A stretch of 64,000 nt of DNA, from NCBI GenBank assembly GCA_017432345.1, contig JAFRJI010000016.1, forward strand, positions 62,001 through 126,000. Reading direction: 5' to 3'. This document shows, piece by piece, positions 6,554 to 15,920 of the stretch. The first letter of the stretch is position 1. Every line of letters starts with the position of its first letter. The position numbers were made by a program, and so were the translations under genes. The notes under the pieces are model-generated. The model ran no database searches. It had not been told where the DNA came from and was given only the letters and a program-made list of their open reading frames with translations. This DNA is from Bacillota bacterium (GTDB lineage Bacteria; Bacillota; Clostridia; Peptostreptococcales; Anaerovoracaceae).

Positions 6554-8632
6554 ATGAATAATTATAAGGAACGAAAAAACACCATAGCAAGACGGCTGAC
6601 CGTTTTATTGACGGCTGCCGTTTTTGTGTTGGGAACGTGCCTCTGCCCGTCCGCGGGTTTTGCGGCAACAGAACAGAACGGTGACCAGAACATTAGCAGC
6701 ACCGGATACGTTGATATCCCGGAAATAAAGGAACGGCTTTCCGTTAAGGAGGGTGAGGAACCGGCCTATCTGAAGAAAAAGATCAAAAAGCTGGACGCTT
6801 CACTGCCGGAAGTCTATGACCCGCGGGAAATGAGTTTCTACAAAGGACATGTCCAGGTCATGGACCAGGGAGTTACGGATACCTGCTGGGCCTATTCTAC
6901 TAGCTCCACGGCACAAATCGCGTATTTGAGGGAACTCGACCGTACCGGTCAGACCATCGACGACGATTACGCTCTGTCGCCGCTGCATTTTGCAAAGTAC
7001 TTCTACAACCGGACGCCATATCCATACGGGTTTACCAAGAAGGATAAGAACGTACCAGGTGCGGACGCTTTTGCAAATGGAGGAAACAATTATCTGTCCG
7101 CGCAGGCCCTGGCAGGATGGATGGGCGTATACGCCGCCAATGCGCCGGGTGTCTATGACGACCGTCTCACACTGCAAAACGCTACGTTCCTTACGGATAT
7201 CGAATATTATGTAGGGAGCACAAGCATCTACAATCTGGATGAAGAGCTCGTCAAAGAGGCCATCCAGAAAAACGGCGCTGTTACGGCGGGCATCTTCTGG
7301 GACAGCTATTATCTGAGCAGTGATACGAAAAGCTATTTCTGCGATTACTACTACGACAGATATTCCGTAGGAAGCACGAACCACGCGATCACGATCATCG
7401 GATGGGACGATACGTATCCGGCCAGCAAATTCAAGAGGAGACCGGATAAAGATGGAGCGTGGATCGTTCAGAACAGCTGGGGCTCAAATTACCATGACAA
7501 CGGATACGTTTACGTTTCCTATGATGACTACAGCATGGGCGGCGGCATCGCGTTCGACATGCAGCCGACAGACACCTATGATGCGAATTATCACTACGAC
7601 GGCAATGCCAGTCCGGAAGTGTACAAGCGCAAGACGGGAGGGGATACGGCCAATGTCTATACCGTCAAAGACGATGGAAAGATGCACACGCTGCAGGCCG
7701 TCGGATTCACGACCTGGAACGAATTCAAGGCGAGTTACAATATCAAAGTCTACCGTGGCGTGAAATCCAAGCCGTCCAGCGGAACATTGGTCGCTGATTT
7801 CAATGTGTCGACCCCGTGCGCCGGAATCTACACGTTTGATTTCGGAGATTACGGCGTGGAACCGGTTCCTCTGAATACCGGTGAGAAGTTTTCCGTTGTG
7901 ATCCGCGCGACGAAAGTCAGCATGAAAGAAGATGCGTTCTTCATCGGATACGAAAAGAACAAAAAATACTATGCCGATGCGCAGCACAAACAGGTCTGGA
8001 TCAATTTCAAAACGACCAGCACCAAGGGAAAGTGCTTCTTCCGGAATTCCGCGAACGGCAAGTGGACCGATCTTTACACCAAGAACAAGTACGCTTCCTT
8101 CCGGATCAAAGCATTCACAACGACGGTCGACAAGGTTAGCCTGACCGGTGCGGACGTATCGATGCCGGCGGACAATTACGCGTTCACGGGATCTGCGGTC
8201 AAACCGGAACCGACGGTCCGGCTGGGTGACGCGATCCTGGTGAAGGGCACGGATTATACCGTCTCTTACAGCAACAACAAATTTCCGGGGCGCGCAAAGG
8301 CAACGATCAATGGAACCGGCCTGTATAAGGGTAGCCTGACCGTTGAATTCGCGATCGGCGGAGTGGAAGGATTCACCGCGGTGCCGTATGAAACGGGCAT
8401 CGATCTTTCCTGGAACAAATCACCGTCGGTGGACGGATACGAGTTATACCGCAATACGAACGGGACATTCAAAAAGATCAAAACGTTCAAGAAGAGTTCC
8501 AAGGTATCTTTTACGGATACAGGATTGACGCCGGGAACGGAATACCAGTACCGGATCCGGAGTTACAAGAAGACTAAGAAAAAGACCTATTACAGCCCGT
8601 ATCTGGATATCCTGACGGTAACGACGCTGTAA
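6554..8632 (+). CDS. secreted papain-family cysteine protease with lectin-like and FN3 domains
   Basis: A 692-residue exported protein. The signal peptide spans about residues 1-35 (basic start, hydrophobic core, cleavage after AGFA). A C1A papain domain follows: the nucleophile Cys in TDTCWAYST (about 110), His in STNHAITIIGWDD (about 278) and Asn in VQNSWGSNY (about 308). A lectin-like beta domain occupies about 345-520, then an Ig-like module, then a fibronectin type III domain (about 608-690). There is no LPXTG or SLH anchor, so release or non-covalent wall binding is likely. The ATG at 6554 is chosen over a TTG at 6530 because GGAGAGA precedes it. Substrate unknown; extracellular peptide digestion is the simplest role. 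Confidence 0.85.
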   Translation: MNNYKERKNTIARRLTVLLTAAVFVLGTCLCPSAGFAATEQNGDQNISSTGYVDIPEIKERLSVKEGEEPAYLKKKIKKLDASLPEVYDPREMSFYKGHVQVMDQGVTDTCWAYSTSSTAQIAYLRELDRTGQTIDDDYALSPLHFAKYFYNRTPYPYGFTKKDKNVPGADAFANGGNNYLSAQALAGWMGVYAANAPGVYDDRLTLQNATFLTDIEYYVGSTSIYNLDEELVKEAIQKNGAVTAGIFWDSYYLSSDTKSYFCDYYYDRYSVGSTNHAITIIGWDDTYPASKFKRRPDKDGAWIVQNSWGSNYHDNGYVYVSYDDYSMGGGIAFDMQPTDTYDANYHYDGNASPEVYKRKTGGDTANVYTVKDDGKMHTLQAVGFTTWNEFKASYNIKVYRGVKSKPSSGTLVADFNVSTPCAGIYTFDFGDYGVEPVPLNTGEKFSVVIRATKVSMKEDAFFIGYEKNKKYYADAQHKQVWINFKTTSTKGKCFFRNSANGKWTDLYTKNKYASFRIKAFTTTVDKVSLTGADVSMPADNYAFTGSAVKPEPTVRLGDAILVKGTDYTVSYSNNKFPGRAKATINGTGLYKGSLTVEFAIGGVEGFTAVPYETGIDLSWNKSPSVDGYELYRNTNGTFKKIKTFKKSSKVSFTDTGLTPGTEYQYRIRSYKKTKKKTYYSPYLDILTVTTL

Positions 8633-8648
8633 TAACAGGAGAAGCGCC

Positions 8649-9032
8649 ATGCTGACGATCGATGAGTTCACGGAAGAAATGGAAAAAATATCGGAAGAGC
8701 TGCCGGAGGAGTTTTACAATGATCTGAACGGCGGGATCCTGATTCTTCCGGACACCCGGGTGAGCCCCCATTCCAGGGCGAACGACCTGTACATCATGGG
8801 GATGTACAGGCGCAGCTCATCCATGGGACGGTTCATCGAGATCTATTACGGATCTTTTGTGAAGTTGTTCAGCCATCTCCCGAAGGAAGCGCTCATCGAG
8901 CAGATGCGGGAAGTGCTGTTCCATGAATTCACGCACCACATCGAATCGCTGGCTGGAGAACGGGGTCTGGAGATCAAAGATGAAAAACAAATCCAGGCGT
9001 ACCTGGCGCAATTCAAAGGCAAACGGAAATAA
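8649..9032 (+). CDS. minimal zincin-type metallopeptidase family protein
   Basis: A 127-residue protein with the HExxH zinc motif in LFHEFTHHIESLAG (about residues 95-110), matching the small metallopeptidase family of PF06262 (DUF1025). The N-terminal half holds a helix rich in Glu and the segment GGILILPDTRVSPHS. No signal peptide, so cytoplasmic. AGGAGAAG precedes the ATG. It sits 16 bases after the protease gene and 13 before the DJ-1 gene, suggesting one transcript. Its target is unknown. Confidence 0.8.
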   Translation: MLTIDEFTEEMEKISEELPEEFYNDLNGGILILPDTRVSPHSRANDLYIMGMYRRSSSMGRFIEIYYGSFVKLFSHLPKEALIEQMREVLFHEFTHHIESLAGERGLEIKDEKQIQAYLAQFKGKRK

Positions 9033-9045
9033 GGAGAAAAATGAC

Positions 9046-9588
9046 ATGATATACATCCATTTAGCGGAAGGGTTTGAAGAGATCGAAGCGCTGACGATCG
9101 TCGATGTACTGCTGAGAGCCGGCTGCGACGCGAAGACGGTCTCTGTGACTGGAAACACCGATGTGGCCGGAACCCACGGAGTCCATGTTACGGCGGACCT
9201 GCTGTTCGAAGACGCCGACTACAGCCTTTGCGAGATGATCGTTCTGCCTGGAGGACTTCCGGGAGCGACGAATCTTCTGGCGCACGAAGGCCTGGAGGAA
9301 CAGATCAAGGCCTTTCACGCACAGGGAAAAAAACTGGCGGCCATCTGCGCGGCACCGATGGTGTTCGGAGCACATGGCATCATCACAGATAAAGACGCGA
9401 CCATCTACCCGGGTATGGAGGAATACCTGAGGGGCGCGCGGCCGACCGGCGAGACGGTATCCGTGGACGGCAACGTCATCACGGGGCAGGGCCCGGCGCT
9501 GGCGATGGAATTCGCCCTGAAACTGGTGGAAGAACTGAAAGGAAAGGAAACCCGCGACCAGGTTGCGGAAGGACTTTTATTCGACTGA
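9046..9588 (+). CDS. DJ-1/PfpI family protein
   Basis: A 180-residue flavodoxin-like alpha/beta protein of the DJ-1 superfamily. The nucleophile elbow is AAICAAPMVFG (Cys about residue 105), and the early EGFEEIEA motif provides the conserved Glu. Family members act as glyoxalases, deglycases or thiamine-pathway and stress proteins; nothing here decides between them. The longer open frame extends upstream into the metallopeptidase gene, but AAGGAG places the start at 9046. The stop is one base before the metH start. Confidence 0.85.
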   Translation: MIYIHLAEGFEEIEALTIVDVLLRAGCDAKTVSVTGNTDVAGTHGVHVTADLLFEDADYSLCEMIVLPGGLPGATNLLAHEGLEEQIKAFHAQGKKLAAICAAPMVFGAHGIITDKDATIYPGMEEYLRGARPTGETVSVDGNVITGQGPALAMEFALKLVEELKGKETRDQVAEGLLFD

Positions 9589-9589
9589 T

Positions 9590-12055
9590 ATGAGCATTCT
9601 TATTCTAGACGGAGCGATGGGAACGATGTTCCAGAAAAACGGCATCCGGCCGGGTGAAGACTCGACGCGGTTCGCGTTCGAGCACCCGGAAATCGTCCGG
9701 AAGATCCAGCAGATGTATGTGGACGCCGGCGCCGATGCCATCTACGCTCCAACTTTCAATTTGAACCGGGAAAAAGCTGAACAGATGGGCTGCACCATCG
9801 GTGAACTGGTAAGGACACTGATGCAGCCTTCTATTCAGGTGCGTGAAGAAGCCATCGAGAACGGCCATCCGATCATCGTGGGTCTGGACATGGGTCCGCA
9901 GGGGGAACTGCTGGAACCGATGGGGACCAAGACCTTCGAAGAGGCGTACGATGTGTACGCGGAGATGGTCATCAGCGGCAGCAACGCCGGTGCTGACTTC
10001 ATCGTCATCGAGACCATGACGGATCTCTATGAAACAAAGGCAGCCGTACTGGCCGCCAAGGAGAACTCGGAGCTTCCGGCCATCGTTTCGATGTCCTTTG
10101 AGGAAAACGGAAGGACCTTCACGGGCACGGGTCTGCAGGAATTTGCGATCACGATCGAGGGGTTGGGCGCGGATGCCATCGGCATCAACTGCTCCCTTGG
10201 ACCGATCCAGATACTGCCGATGATCAAAGAGCTGATGACGTATACGGATCTGCCGGTCTTTGCGAAACCGAATGCCGGGCTGCCGGATCCGGAAACCGGG
10301 GAATACGATATCGACTGCGGACAGTTCATCGACGAGATGAAGAAATACATGGACGCGGGAGTTGCCATGGTCGGCGGCTGCTGCGGGACCGATCCGGAAT
10401 ACATCCGCGGAATGGCGGCGTACCGGGACGAATTGCAGCTGACGGGAGATGCCAACCACGCCGGAGACATCGACGTGCCGGAAACGGACGGCAAAAAGAA
10501 TTATCTGACCCTCTGCAGCAGCAGCCGGGCCGTGACCGTCGATCACGTAACGGTCATCGGCGAGCGGCTGAATCCGACTGGAAAGAAGAAACTGAAAAAA
10601 GCGCTGCTGGACGGCGATCTGGATTACGTGGCAGCAAAGGCTCTCGAACAGGTGGAAGCAGGGGCGGAGATCCTGGATGTCAATGTGGGCGTTCCGGGGC
10701 TGGATGAAGCGGCCGTCATCGGTCCGCTGATCAAAAAACTGCAAGCGATCACGAACGTGCCGCTGCAGATCGATTCGGCCAATCCGGACGTGATCGAGGC
10801 GGGGCTCAGAGCGTACAACGGCAAGGCCATTGTCAATTCCGTCAATGGAGAGCCGGCGGTCATGGACCGCATCCTGCCGATCGTCAAGAAATACGGGGCG
10901 GCCGTCATCGGGCTGACACTGGACGACAGCGGCATTCCGGAAACGGCGGAGCAGCGGTTCGCCATCGCGGAGCGGATCATCAAACGGGCAGAAGAATACA
11001 GGATCCCGTACCGGGATATCATCATCGATTGTTTAACACTGACGGCCTCTGCGCAGCAGAAGGAAGTCGATGAAACGCTGAAGACCGTCCGGATGGTCAC
11101 GGAGCAGTTCGGGTTGAATACCGCCCTGGGCGTATCCAACGTCAGCTTCGGACTTCCGCTTCGGCCGGTGATCAACCGCACGTTCCTGATCATGGCATTG
11201 GAGAACGGGCTGACCTTGCCGATCATCAATCCGAACGACGAGGATATGATGGCGTCGGTCTACGCGTTCAACGTCCTCAAAAACCGCGACGAGAACGCGA
11301 CGGCATTCATCAACCGCTTTGGCGACAGCCAGGTGGCGAAGATCACGAAGGGACCGTCCGGCGGAAGCGCGGGCGGCACAGGCAATTCGGCCACAGGCGG
11401 ACCTGAACCAGCTGCACCAGCTGCGGCGGAGCCGGGCGAAGGGCTTTTGCATAGCGTGATGAACGGGCTGGAAAAGGAGACCGCGGCGGAGGTCAGACGG
11501 CTTCTGGAAACACGCGAGCCAATCGAAATCGTGAACGAATATCTAATTCCAGCGCTGGACGTTGTCGGGAAGGGATTTGAGAAAGGCGAGATCTTTTTGC
11601 CGCAGATGATGCAGGCCGCGCAGGCGGCACAGGCAGGCTTTGATGTGGTCAAAAAGCTGCTGCTGGATTCCGGGCAGCAGGAAGATGTGAAAGGCGAGGT
11701 CGTGATCGCCACGGTCAAGGGCGACATCCACGACATCGGCAAGAACATCGTGAAAGTGATCATGGAGAATTACGGGTTCAAGATGATCGACCTGGGACGG
11801 GACGTGCCCGTCGAGAAAGTGGCCGACACCGTTGCGACCCATGATATAAAACTGGTAGGGCTGAGCGCGCTGATGACGACAACGCTGGCGAACATGAAGG
11901 AGACGATCGAGGCGGTCAGAGCCGCGTCTCCGGATTGTAAAGTCATGGTCGGCGGTGCGGTGCTGACGGCGGATTACGCCGCGGAAATGGGCGCCGATTA
12001 CTATTGCAGCGACGCGATGAAATCCGTTGAGGCAGCACAGGAGGTATTTCAATGA
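9590..12055 (+). CDS. metH: cobalamin-dependent methionine synthase, short form
   Basis: An 821-residue protein. Homocysteine-binding domain, about residues 1-290, with zinc ligands in GINCS and VGGCCGTDP. Pterin-binding domain, about 315-580, starting VTVIGERLNPTGKKKL. After a Gly/Ser/Ala/Pro linker (about 585-615) come the cobalamin cap and B12-binding Rossmann domains (about 620-820), with the cobalt-ligand motif DIHDIGKN. It transfers methyl from methyltetrahydrofolate to homocysteine. The SAM-dependent reactivation domain of the 1,200-residue E. coli enzyme is absent, as in many anaerobes, so reactivation must come from another protein. The start follows the DJ-1 stop by one base; an in-frame ATG-like start at 9563 lacks support. 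The stop overlaps the next gene (ATGA). Confidence 0.92.
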   Translation: MSILILDGAMGTMFQKNGIRPGEDSTRFAFEHPEIVRKIQQMYVDAGADAIYAPTFNLNREKAEQMGCTIGELVRTLMQPSIQVREEAIENGHPIIVGLDMGPQGELLEPMGTKTFEEAYDVYAEMVISGSNAGADFIVIETMTDLYETKAAVLAAKENSELPAIVSMSFEENGRTFTGTGLQEFAITIEGLGADAIGINCSLGPIQILPMIKELMTYTDLPVFAKPNAGLPDPETGEYDIDCGQFIDEMKKYMDAGVAMVGGCCGTDPEYIRGMAAYRDELQLTGDANHAGDIDVPETDGKKNYLTLCSSSRAVTVDHVTVIGERLNPTGKKKLKKALLDGDLDYVAAKALEQVEAGAEILDVNVGVPGLDEAAVIGPLIKKLQAITNVPLQIDSANPDVIEAGLRAYNGKAIVNSVNGEPAVMDRILPIVKKYGAAVIGLTLDDSGIPETAEQRFAIAERIIKRAEEYRIPYRDIIIDCLTLTASAQQKEVDETLKTVRMVTEQFGLNTALGVSNVSFGLPLRPVINRTFLIMALENGLTLPIINPNDEDMMASVYAFNVLKNRDENATAFINRFGDSQVAKITKGPSGGSAGGTGNSATGGPEPAAPAAAEPGEGLLHSVMNGLEKETAAEVRRLLETREPIEIVNEYLIPALDVVGKGFEKGEIFLPQMMQAAQAAQAGFDVVKKLLLDSGQQEDVKGEVVIATVKGDIHDIGKNIVKVIMENYGFKMIDLGRDVPVEKVADTVATHDIKLVGLSALMTTTLANMKETIEAVRAASPDCKVMVGGAVLTADYAAEMGADYYCSDAMKSVEAAQEVFQ

Positions 12056-12447
12056 ATCAATTGAATCTATTTGGTGGAAGAAACGGCATGGACGATCTGA
12101 ACAAGTTCCTCATGCTGGTGGCAGTGATACTGATGGTCTTGTGTTTGTTCATCCGCATCAAGATCCTGACCTGGATCACCAACCTGCTGCTGGTCGTTAT
12201 TTACGCCCGGGCGTTCTCCAGAGCCTTTGAAAAACGGGCGAAAGAGAACCAGAAGTTCCTGGAGATCGCGGCGGGTTTCATGGGCAACAAAAATCCCAAG
12301 AGGCGGCAGGATGTGAAGGCCGCCAAGGAAGGCAAGCGCGTCCTGATCTGCCCGTACTGCAAGGAGAAACTCCGGGTGCCGGTCGGAGCGGGGACCATCA
12401 AGATCCAATGTCCGCACTGCAAGAGGGAATTCGAAGAGACAGTTTAA
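12052..12447 (+). CDS. small membrane protein with C-terminal zinc ribbon
   Basis: 131 residues. Two closely spaced hydrophobic segments lie at about residues 20-35 and 38-55. A charged cytoplasmic stretch follows, then a zinc ribbon with CPYC and CPHC pairs (about residues 100-125). No family name can be given. The start overlaps the metH stop by four bases, so it is co-translated with methionine synthase. A role in membrane-linked metal or RNA binding is only a guess. Confidence 0.75.
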   Translation: MNQLNLFGGRNGMDDLNKFLMLVAVILMVLCLFIRIKILTWITNLLLVVIYARAFSRAFEKRAKENQKFLEIAAGFMGNKNPKRRQDVKAAKEGKRVLICPYCKEKLRVPVGAGTIKIQCPHCKREFEETV

Positions 12448-12483
12448 GTTAAGTTGACACATTGATTATATAAGGAGAAAGAC

Positions 12484-13920
12484 ATGTTTGAATCAGTAAA
12501 AGACGTAATGGAATTTGTAAAGAAACATGACATCCAGATGATCGACTTCAAGATGGTCGACCTGGAAGGAAGATGGAGGCATCTGTCCATTCCGGTGGAC
12601 CGGTTCACCGAACAGACCATGACGGCGGGCATCGGCTTTGACGGGTCCAACTACGGATACGCGCCGATCGAAAAGTCCGACATGGTATTCATCCCGAACC
12701 TGAAGACCGCCATCGTCGACAAATTCGTATCGGTCCCGACAATCACCATGATGGGGGATGTATACGTCATCGACGAGCCGGAGAACAGACCGTTCGATCA
12801 ATATCCGAGAAATGTTTCACTGGCAGCAGAAAAGTATATGCGCGACGAGGGAATCGCTGATCAGATGATCATCGGACCGGAATTTGAATTCTATCTCTTT
12901 GACCGCGTAGCGTATCAAGTACAGGAACAATGTGTCTTTTGCGAAGTCGACACGAGCCAGGCTGAATGGAATTCCGCCATTGAAGACGACATCCGGAACA
13001 AGGGTTACCAGGTTGGACGCAAGCGCGGATACCACGCGGACATCCCGCAGGACATCACCTACAACAGCCGTGCGAAAATGTGCATGACCATGGAAGAGTG
13101 GGGCGTCAAAGTCAAGTACCATCACCATGAAGTCGGCGGCCCGGGACAGGTCGAGATCGAAGTCGAACTTGGCGAACTGACGGAAATGGCCGATGCGACC
13201 ATGGCGACGAAATACATCATCAAGAACACGGCCGTCGAAGACGACCGGACCGCAACGTTCCTGCCGAAGCCGATCTACGATGAGGCAGGCAGCGGACTGC
13301 ACGTGCACATGCATCTGTTCAAGGACGGCAAGCCGCTGTTCTACGACAAGAACGGGTACTCCGGGCTTTCGGAACTGGCACTGCAGTTCATGGGCGGTAT
13401 CCTGAAGCACGCCAAGAGCCTCTGCGCGTTCACGAACCCATCGACGAACTCCTACAAGCGTCTGGTACCGGGCTTCGAGGCACCGGTCACCATCGGATTC
13501 GCGACGGCGAACCGGAGCTCAGTCATCCGTATCCCGGCCTATGCAAAGACCCCGGAAACGAAGCGTTTCGAGCTGCGGAACCCGGATGGAACGGCCAACC
13601 CGTACTATGCTTACGCGGCGATCCTGATGGCCGGTATCGACGGCGTGAAGAATAAGATCAACGCGATGGACGGAGGTTGGGGACCATATGACTTCAACCT
13701 CTACGATATGACGGAAGAACAGAAGAAAGAAGTCAAGGCACTTCCGAGAAATCTGATGGAAGCTCTGGACGCGCTGGAAGAAGACCACGATTATCTGACG
13801 GTCGGCGGCGTATTCCCGGAATCACTGATCGAGCTGTGGATTGAAAAGAAGAAGGCAGACTGCAACAAAGTCCTTTCCATTCCACATCCGGCGGAGTTTT
13901 CACTGTACTATGATCTCTAG
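12484..13920 (+). CDS. glnA: glutamine synthetase type I
   Basis: A 478-residue ATP-dependent enzyme joining ammonia to glutamate. Seen in order: the beta-grasp domain (1-100) with GIGFDGSNYGYAPIEKSD, the catalytic IIGPEFEFYLFD (about 130-140), GGPGQVEIEVELGEL, GSGLHVHMHLF, TNPSTNSYKRLVPG, and NRSSVIRIP. Glu and His metal ligands are in place. Length agrees with the class I family. AAGGAG precedes the ATG. A TTGACA at 12454 has no properly spaced -10. The last 11 bases overlap the MFS gene. Confidence 0.93.
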   Translation: MFESVKDVMEFVKKHDIQMIDFKMVDLEGRWRHLSIPVDRFTEQTMTAGIGFDGSNYGYAPIEKSDMVFIPNLKTAIVDKFVSVPTITMMGDVYVIDEPENRPFDQYPRNVSLAAEKYMRDEGIADQMIIGPEFEFYLFDRVAYQVQEQCVFCEVDTSQAEWNSAIEDDIRNKGYQVGRKRGYHADIPQDITYNSRAKMCMTMEEWGVKVKYHHHEVGGPGQVEIEVELGELTEMADATMATKYIIKNTAVEDDRTATFLPKPIYDEAGSGLHVHMHLFKDGKPLFYDKNGYSGLSELALQFMGGILKHAKSLCAFTNPSTNSYKRLVPGFEAPVTIGFATANRSSVIRIPAYAKTPETKRFELRNPDGTANPYYAYAAILMAGIDGVKNKINAMDGGWGPYDFNLYDMTEEQKKEVKALPRNLMEALDALEEDHDYLTVGGVFPESLIELWIEKKKADCNKVLSIPHPAEFSLYYDL

Positions 13921-15145
13921 AGAAACCAAAATCCTGAATATTGAATACAGCTCCGTTTTCGGGGCGTATTGGATGATCTATGCCATCATAGGAAGCTTTG
14001 CGGCGGTATTCATGCTGGCAAAAGGTTACTCCAATTCGCAGATCGGAATCACCATGGCGGCGGCGAACATCCTTGGAGTTGTCCTGCAGCCGCTTATCGC
14101 GGATTTTACTGACCGCTCCAAGAGACTCGGCATCATCGGCGTGACGGAGATCATGACCGTTCTGATCATGGTGTTCACGGTCGGCATGTTCGCGTTCAAA
14201 GGAGGAACGGTGGCGCTTTGCGTCGCATTCGTCCTGATGCTCGGACTGCACACCGTGCTTCAGCCATTGTTCAATTCGCTGGCGTTCAAGCTGGAGGAAT
14301 GCGGGATTCCGACCAACTACGGGATAGCCAGAGCCGGAGGATCGCTGGCCTATTCGATCTTTATCGCGATCCTTGGAACGATGGTCGAGAAGATGGGTAT
14401 TCTGGTCATGCCAGTGGCAAACGAAATCATTTGCGCGTTCCTGGTGCTGAGCCTCATTCTGACCAAGCGGACCTTTGATAAAAATATGCGGATGGGGCAT
14501 CCGCCTCTTCCGGGGACCAAAGCAGCCGCGGCAGAAAACGGTGAGACGGAGGAAGAAATCAATCTTATCCAGTTCATCAAGCGGAACAAGATGTTCTTCG
14601 TGCTGAACATCGGTGTGATCGGTCTGTATTTCAGCAATCAAGTTCTCAACACCTATATGACGCAGATCGTCACTGCCGTAGACGGAACGACGGAGGATCT
14701 GGGGCGGATCCTGGGCGTGATGGCATTCCTGGAGATCCCGACCATGGTCTTCTTCAAGAAGATCAAAAAGCACTTTTCCTGTCAGCTGCTGCTGAAGATC
14801 GCGTCCGTTGGCTTCACTGTTAAGATCGCGATCTGCTGGCTGGCTAAATCGGTAGCGATGCTCTATGTGGGGCAGCTTTTCCAGATCGTTTCGTTCGCGC
14901 TGTTCCTTCCGGGCATGGTCTATTTTACCGGTGAGATCATGAGCCGCGGCGAGGCGATCAAAGGACAGGCGCTTTTCACGACGATGGTGACGCTGACCAC
15001 GATCATCGCCAGTCTGGCAGGCGGGTGGATTCTGGACATTGCCGATGCGAAGATGCTGACGTTCATCTCCACCATTGCGACGGCGGCAGGTGCTGTTTTG
15101 GTCATCGCGGTGATCGACAAAGTCAAAAGTAAAAAGGAAAGTTAG
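13910..15145 (+). CDS. MFS transporter
   Basis: A 411-residue membrane protein with about twelve hydrophobic segments and a charged cytoplasmic loop in the middle (about residues 190-225, rich in Glu and Lys). The pattern GYSNSQIGITMAAANILGVVLQPLIADFTDRSKR in the first third (read in two parts) includes the loop 2-3 Asp-Arg signature of the major facilitator superfamily. It resembles the LacY/nucleoside-type symporter branch. The ATG at 13910 lies inside the glnA 3' end. A longer open frame starts at 13841, but its extra residues lie wholly within glnA. Substrate unknown. Confidence 0.75.
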   Translation: MISRETKILNIEYSSVFGAYWMIYAIIGSFAAVFMLAKGYSNSQIGITMAAANILGVVLQPLIADFTDRSKRLGIIGVTEIMTVLIMVFTVGMFAFKGGTVALCVAFVLMLGLHTVLQPLFNSLAFKLEECGIPTNYGIARAGGSLAYSIFIAILGTMVEKMGILVMPVANEIICAFLVLSLILTKRTFDKNMRMGHPPLPGTKAAAAENGETEEEINLIQFIKRNKMFFVLNIGVIGLYFSNQVLNTYMTQIVTAVDGTTEDLGRILGVMAFLEIPTMVFFKKIKKHFSCQLLLKIASVGFTVKIAICWLAKSVAMLYVGQLFQIVSFALFLPGMVYFTGEIMSRGEAIKGQALFTTMVTLTTIIASLAGGWILDIADAKMLTFISTIATAAGAVLVIAVIDKVKSKKES

Positions 15146-15157
15146 GAGGGTGTTCCT

Positions 15158-15898
15158 ATGTACGAAGAGTTGACGAAGATTTTGAAAGAAAGCAATAAGA
15201 TCGCCTTTTTCGGAGGCGCCGGCGTTTCCACGGAAAGCGACATTCCGGACTTCCGCTCTGAAGCGGGACTGTACAGCGCCCAGCAAAATTACGGCATGTC
15301 ACCGGAGCAGATGTTGTCGCATTCGTTTTTTGTGCACGATACGGAGACGTTCTTTGACTACTATAAAAACAACCTGATCTATCAGGACGCGAAACCGAAC
15401 AAAGCCCATCTCGCTTTGGCGAAGCTGGAGGAAATGGGGAAACTGAACGGCATCGCCACCCAGAACATCGACGGTTTGCATCAGAAGGCCGGCAGCAAGG
15501 CGGTGTTCGAACTGCATGGATCGGTCCTGCGGAATTACTGCATGCATTGCGGCGAGTTCTACGACCTGGATTACATCATGGATCCGGCAAACTGCGACGG
15601 CAAGATCCCGAAGTGCAAAAAGTGCGGCGGCATCGTAAAGCCGGACGTCGTCCTCTATGAAGAAGCGCTTGACGACAAGCAGATCACCGGAGCGGTCGAC
15701 GCCATCCGCAACGCGGACACGCTGATCATCGGCGGCACGTCGCTGGTCGTCTATCCGGCTGCGGGATTCGTCAACTATTTCCGCGGCGACAAACTCGTTC
15801 TGATAAACAAAAGCCGCACTTCCTTTGACGGAAGGGCGGACCTTGTCATAAATGATGCCATCGGCGAGGTTCTGGGAACCGCCGTGGCGGCGCTTTGA
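15158..15898 (+). CDS. cobB: NAD-dependent protein deacylase of the sirtuin family
   Basis: A 246-residue Sir2 protein. FFGGAGVSTESDIPDFRS (about 19-36) is the NAD-binding GAG and PDFRS signature. TQNIDGLHQKAG and ELHGS (catalytic His, about residue 120) follow. The zinc site uses CMHC and CKKC. It removes acyl groups from lysines using NAD. AGGAGG precedes the ATG. It is the last plus-strand gene before a convergent regulator. Confidence 0.93.
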   Translation: MYEELTKILKESNKIAFFGGAGVSTESDIPDFRSEAGLYSAQQNYGMSPEQMLSHSFFVHDTETFFDYYKNNLIYQDAKPNKAHLALAKLEEMGKLNGIATQNIDGLHQKAGSKAVFELHGSVLRNYCMHCGEFYDLDYIMDPANCDGKIPKCKKCGGIVKPDVVLYEEALDDKQITGAVDAIRNADTLIIGGTSLVVYPAAGFVNYFRGDKLVLINKSRTSFDGRADLVINDAIGEVLGTAVAAL

Positions 15899-15900
15899 TC

Positions 15901-15920
15901 AAAGCGTTTTGCTTTAATAT
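15901..15920. terminator. weak bidirectional terminator between convergent genes
   Basis: AAAGC and GCTTT form a short stem around GTTTT, followed by AATATTTT. It overlaps the stop codon of the minus-strand regulator. Only five base pairs, so modest support. Confidence 0.35.

Noticed and set aside
12454..12459. TTGACA before glnA as a promoter
   Set aside because: The only AT-rich -10 candidate is seven bases away; nothing fits at 16-18 bases.
13733..15286. Long minus-strand open frame of 517 codons opposite the MFS gene; similar long frames at 46864-48426, 55806-57551 and 61008-62618
   Set aside because: Their translations are rich in His, Arg, Asp and Gln with no motif or hydrophobic pattern, and each lies opposite a gene with clear family motifs; they are shadows of codon bias.
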